Shown here one piece after another: positions 61,471-64,000 of a stretch of DNA of 64,000 nucleotides. Under the pieces are notes generated by a model. The model had not been told where the DNA came from. It did no database searches and worked only from the letters and a program-made list of their open reading frames with translations. Position 1 is the stretch's first letter. Each line of letters begins with the position of its first letter. A program made the translations under genes and the position numbers. Source of the DNA: Asanoa sp. WMMD1127 (GTDB lineage: Bacteria; Actinomycetota; Actinomycetes; Mycobacteriales; Micromonosporaceae); contig NZ_JARUBP010000001.1 of assembly GCF_029626225.1 (NCBI RefSeq), forward strand, positions 4,154,001 to 4,218,000, written 5' to 3'.

Positions 61471-62392
61471 GGTCGCGTCTCTCGGATCATGGCCGGGTCC
61501 AGAGCAGGATTCCGGCCAAGGTAAGCGCGGCCTGGTAGTGCACGGCGAGTTTGTCGGTGCGCATGGCCAGGCCGCGCCATTGTTTAAGCCGGTTGATACA
61601 TCGCTCGGCCACGTTGCGTTGCCGGTACGCCTGCGGGTCGAAGGCCGGTGGGCGGCCGCCTCGGCTGCCCCGCCGCCGGCGGTGCGATTTTTGATCGTCC
61701 GGTTGCGGGATCGTCGCGGCGATGCCGCGCTGGCGCAGCCAGCCGCGGATGGCCCGTGACGAGTACGCCTTGTCGGCCAGCACCCGCATCGGGCGTTGGC
61801 GGGGTCGTCCAGGGCCCCGGCGGGGCACCGCGATGGCGTCCATGACGGCGGTGAACTGTGGTGCGTCACCGGCCTGCCCCGCGGTGACGAGCAGGCTCAT
61901 CGGCCGGCACCCGGAATCGGCGGCGAGGTGGACCTTCGTGCTCAGACCGCCACGCGAGCGGCCGAGGCCGTGGTCGTCGGGCTCACCGACGCGTGGGTGT
62001 CTTTTCCCGGCCGTAGCCCGGCCGCGTGCTGGTGCGCACGCACGACGGTCGAGTCCACCGCGGCGACGAGCCAGTCCATCTCCCCGGCGGCGTCCGCGTC
62101 GGCCTGCACCGCCGTCAGCAACCGTTGCCACGTGCCGTCGAGAGTCCAGCGGCGAAACCGCGAGTACGCGCCTTTCCACGACCCGAACTCGGTCGGCAGG
62201 TCCCGCCACGGTGACCCGGTGCGGTATTTCCACGCGATCGCCTCGATCACCTCACGGTGATCCGCCCACCGGCCACCGCGCTGCGGCGACCGGTCCGGCA
62301 GATACGGCTCCAACCGCGCCCACATGTCATCAGTGATCCATCGACGAACCGGCACCCTGGACCAACGAGTCAGTGATCCGAGAGACGCGCCC
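61471..62392 (-). mobile_element. IS5-family insertion sequence with CTAG target duplication
   Basis: The 22-base ends, CTAG included (61468-61489 and 62374-62395), are inverted repeats with one mismatch: CTAGG[T/G]CGCGTCTCTCGG then ATCA. CTAG at both edges is a 4-bp target duplication of the YTAR type used by IS5-family elements. The element is about 920 bp and carries two overlapping transposase frames, as in the IS427 subgroup. Near-perfect ends suggest recent insertion. Confidence 0.9.
61487..62355 (-). CDS. IS5-family transposase (two frames joined by -1 frameshift)
   Basis: The first frame (62355 to about 62003) holds RRWITDDMWARLEPYLPD, GGRWADHREVIEAIAWKYRT and the first catalytic Asp in VAAVDSTVVRAHQHAAG. 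The second frame (ending 61487) holds GLGRSRGGLSTKVHLAAD, VLADKAYSSRAIRGWLRQRG (second Asp) and NVAERCINRLKQWRGLAMR (Glu), completing the DDE triad. The slip site GGGAAAAGA at about 62000-62008 (minus strand) would give G-K-R-H-P-R-V by a -1 shift, producing a 289-residue protein typical of IS427-like elements. The frameshift appears programmed rather than decayed. Confidence 0.88.
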
Positions 62393-62810
62393 TAGTTGGC
62401 CGTCGAAGGCGTAGGGGAGGGTGGGCGGCAGGGTTCGCAGGAGTGGGCGGTTCAGTTGGAGCTCCGCTTCCACCTGGGATTCGTCCTGTTCGGCTGCGGC
62501 TATGCCGGCGTCCAGATCGGCGTCGCGTTGTTCGACCTGGACGGTCAGTTGCAGGTCGAGGGCGTCGAAGAGGCGGTCCAGCAACGCCGTGGTGGGGGAG
62601 AGGTGGCCCTGCTCCACTCGGGACAGGTGTTGCTGGGTCGTGCCCGCTCGTCTGGCCAGCTGCGCCTGGGTCAGGGCCGCCCGCTCGCGTTCCGTGCGGA
62701 GCAGCGGGCCGATCGCGGTGGCCAGGCCGAAGGTCATGGGATTGATGATGGTCGAGGGGTACGACAAGAAAGTTCGACCGCCGACCGGAAGTGACAGTAG
62801 TTTGGTGGCC

Positions 62811-63440
62811 ATGACGTCGATCTCCCGGGAGCTGCTCGGGGTCAGTCCGGTCATTCCTGTGGTGGTGGTCGACGGGGCGGCGGATGCGGTGCCCATCGCC
62901 GAGGCGCTGTTGCGTGGCGGGGTCGGCATCATCGAGATCACCCTGCGCACACCGGGCGCGCTCGCGGGGCTCGCGGCGGTCGCCAAGGCGCTGCCGGAGA
63001 TGCGGGTCGGCGCGGGCACCGTCGTCACCCCCGACCAGGTTGCCGCCGCCCAGGAGGCAGGCGCGACCTTTCTGGTCAGCCCGGGCGCCACCGACACGCT
63101 CATCGACGCCGCCATGAACACCGCACTCCCGTTCCTGCCCGGGGCCGGCACGGTCAGCGAGATGCTCGCGCTGCGGGAGCGCGGGCTCGACACGCTCAAG
63201 TTTTTCCCGGCGGAGGCGAGCGGCGGGCGCGCCTACCTGTCGTCGGTTGCCGGGCCGCTGCCTGACCTGGCCTTCTGCCCGACCGGTGGGGTCTCGGCCG
63301 AGACCGCGGCGGCCTGGTTGGCGTTGCCCAACGTGGGGTGCGTGGGCGGGTCCTGGCTGACCCCGAAGGACGCCGTACGCGCACAGGACTGGGACCGCAT
63401 CGCCCGGCTCGCTCAGGAAACGGTGACCTTGCGGGGGTAA
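62811..63440 (+). CDS. eda: 2-keto-3-deoxy-6-phosphogluconate (KDPG)-type aldolase
   Basis: A 209-residue class I aldolase, the usual Eda length. MRVGAGTVVTPDQVAAAQEA near 64 (catalytic Glu upstream in IIEITLRT), FLVSPGATDTLIDAA near 88 and TLKFFPAEASGG near 130, where Lys forms the Schiff base, are present, and AFCPTGGVSAETAAAWLALP near 158 follows. It cleaves KDPG to pyruvate and glyceraldehyde-3-phosphate, or KHG/KDPGal in relatives. The divergent XRE regulator is broken by an IS, so its control is probably altered. It could serve sugar-acid catabolism, but its link to the fuconate operon 38 kb away is unproved. Confidence 0.92.
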   Translation: MTSISRELLGVSPVIPVVVVDGAADAVPIAEALLRGGVGIIEITLRTPGALAGLAAVAKALPEMRVGAGTVVTPDQVAAAQEAGATFLVSPGATDTLIDAAMNTALPFLPGAGTVSEMLALRERGLDTLKFFPAEASGGRAYLSSVAGPLPDLAFCPTGGVSAETAAAWLALPNVGCVGGSWLTPKDAVRAQDWDRIARLAQETVTLRG

Positions 63441-63472
63441 AACCGGTCGCACGCATGGGGGAGAGTAGAAGC

Positions 63473-64000
63473 GTGCACGTGGGGATTCTCGGCCCGTTGG
63501 CGGTCACCGACGACGGGCGGGCGGTCGAGGTCGGCGGCGCTCGGTTGCGGGCGCTGCTGACGCGGCTCGCCCTCGACCCCGGGCGGCCCGTGGGCACCGA
63601 GGCGTTGGCCGACGCGGTCTGGGGCGACGCCCAGCCCGCCGACCTGGCCAACGCGCTGCAGTCGCTGGTGTCACGCCTGCGTCGCACGGTGCCGGGGATC
63701 CCGGTGTTGCTGGGGCCGGGCGGCTACCGGCTGGACCTGCCGACCGAGTCGGTCGACGCCGAGCGGTTCACCGCGCTCGCCCGCGACGGGCGTGACGCGC
63801 TGCACGGCGGCGACCCCGAGAAGGCGGCCGGGCTGTTGCGCGACGCGCTGGCGCTGTGGCGGGGGCCGGCGCTGGCCGACGTCGGCGATGCCGCGTTCGC
63901 GGTCGCGCCGGTGGCCCGGCTCGAGGAGTTGCGGCTGGCCGCCGTCGAGGACCGGATCGACGCGGACCTGCGGCTCGCCGGGGCGGCCCATCTGGTCGCC
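63473..64000 (+). CDS. SARP/AfsR-family regulator, N-terminal part (runs off the window)
   Basis: 176 codons of a protein that continues past the window end. Residues 1-90 are an OmpR-type winged helix (VHVGILGPLAVTDDGRAVEV, LRALLTRLALDPGRPVGTEA, ADLANALQSLVSRLRR, and GGYRLDL). From 95 the bacterial transcriptional activator (BTAD) helices begin (SVDAERFTALARDGRDALHG and AAGLLRDALALWRGPALADV). This is the layout of AfsR/DnrI-type activators, often of secondary metabolism. The GTG at 63473 has GGGGGAG eight bases upstream; ATG 63455 is an alternative. The full length is unknown, so an NB-ARC/TPR extension cannot be judged. Confidence 0.88.
   Translation, partial: MHVGILGPLAVTDDGRAVEVGGARLRALLTRLALDPGRPVGTEALADAVWGDAQPADLANALQSLVSRLRRTVPGIPVLLGPGGYRLDLPTESVDAERFTALARDGRDALHGGDPEKAAGLLRDALALWRGPALADVGDAAFAVAPVARLEELRLAAVEDRIDADLRLAGAAHLVA

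Larger units (their letters stand above)
61100..62737 (-). pseudogene. XRE-family regulator gene interrupted by an IS5-family element
   Basis: The 5' part (62737-62396) encodes a Cro/C1-type helix-turn-helix: ERERAALTQAQLARRAGTTQ, QHLSRVEQGHLSPTTALLDR, then an acidic linker and LRTLPPTLPYAFDGQL. The 3' part (61468-61100) continues in the same frame with AAAMQGVPIKVQRTELAFAE and a region DEIARWLSTLPNTRRW to the stop. Removing the element and one CTAG copy rejoins the frame exactly as GQL-AAAMQG, giving a 237-residue protein. The gene is divergent from the KDPG-type aldolase and may have regulated it. The truncated halves are probably inactive. Confidence 0.85.

Overview
The window is about 72% GC, has dense ORFs with many GTG starts and 4-bp ATGA/GTGA gene overlaps, and carries an AAC(2')-type acetyltransferase, fascin-module secreted enzymes and a SARP/BTAD regulator. 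This points to an actinomycete, most likely of the Micromonosporaceae (inference; no rRNA marker is present). About 50 genes can be supported. No tRNA, rRNA or CRISPR array was seen.

Layout. 1-11 kb holds housekeeping and small metabolic genes: an ArsR regulator with an aminoglycoside 2'-N-acetyltransferase, a NUDIX hydrolase, an SMP-30 lactonase, a MocR regulator divergent from a carboxymuconolactone decarboxylase/PEP-mutase-like pair, a DinB-like protein, an EEP phosphodiesterase, a TauE exporter, propionyl-CoA synthetase and NDH-2. 11-29 kb is a carbohydrate locus. Five secreted multidomain proteins (a GH95-like fucosidase, two ThuA proteins and two PQQ sugar dehydrogenases) are followed by an L-fuconate dehydratase, a ribose-type ABC importer and a FadR-type regulator. 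I read this as release and extracellular oxidation of L-fucose, import of the acid, and cytosolic dehydration.

29-43 kb holds a multicopper oxidase pair, a GNAT protein, a membrane GGDEF-EAL protein, a zinc-ribbon protein, two SDR-like proteins, an NAD-dependent DNA ligase, a cis-prenyltransferase and an acyltransferase-3 protein. 43-55 kb is a second sugar locus, apparently one LacI regulon. An SBP-MalF-MalG importer diverges from lacI. A five-gene operon (Gfo/Idh/MocA, PhyH, TIM-barrel epimerase, unassigned glycosidase, zinc alcohol dehydrogenase) diverges from a Tat-exported GH10 enzyme plus a cytosolic ThuA protein. Four copies of a palindrome centred on AAAACGTTTT or a close variant lie in the two divergent intergenic regions. 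55-64 kb holds a nucleoside hydrolase, a frameshifted GH15 gene, small proteins, a large nested minisatellite, an IS5-family element that splits an XRE regulator, a KDPG-type aldolase and the start of a SARP-family regulator.

Non-coding structure is unusually rich: three perfect hairpins in successive gaps of the secreted cluster, an 88-bp tandem repeat, a 17-bp nested minisatellite of about 20 copies, and two copies of a dispersed palindromic element. The main candidate for an undescribed system is the pairing of secreted PQQ dehydrogenases with secreted ThuA/DUF1080 proteins beside a fucosidase and fuconate dehydratase.
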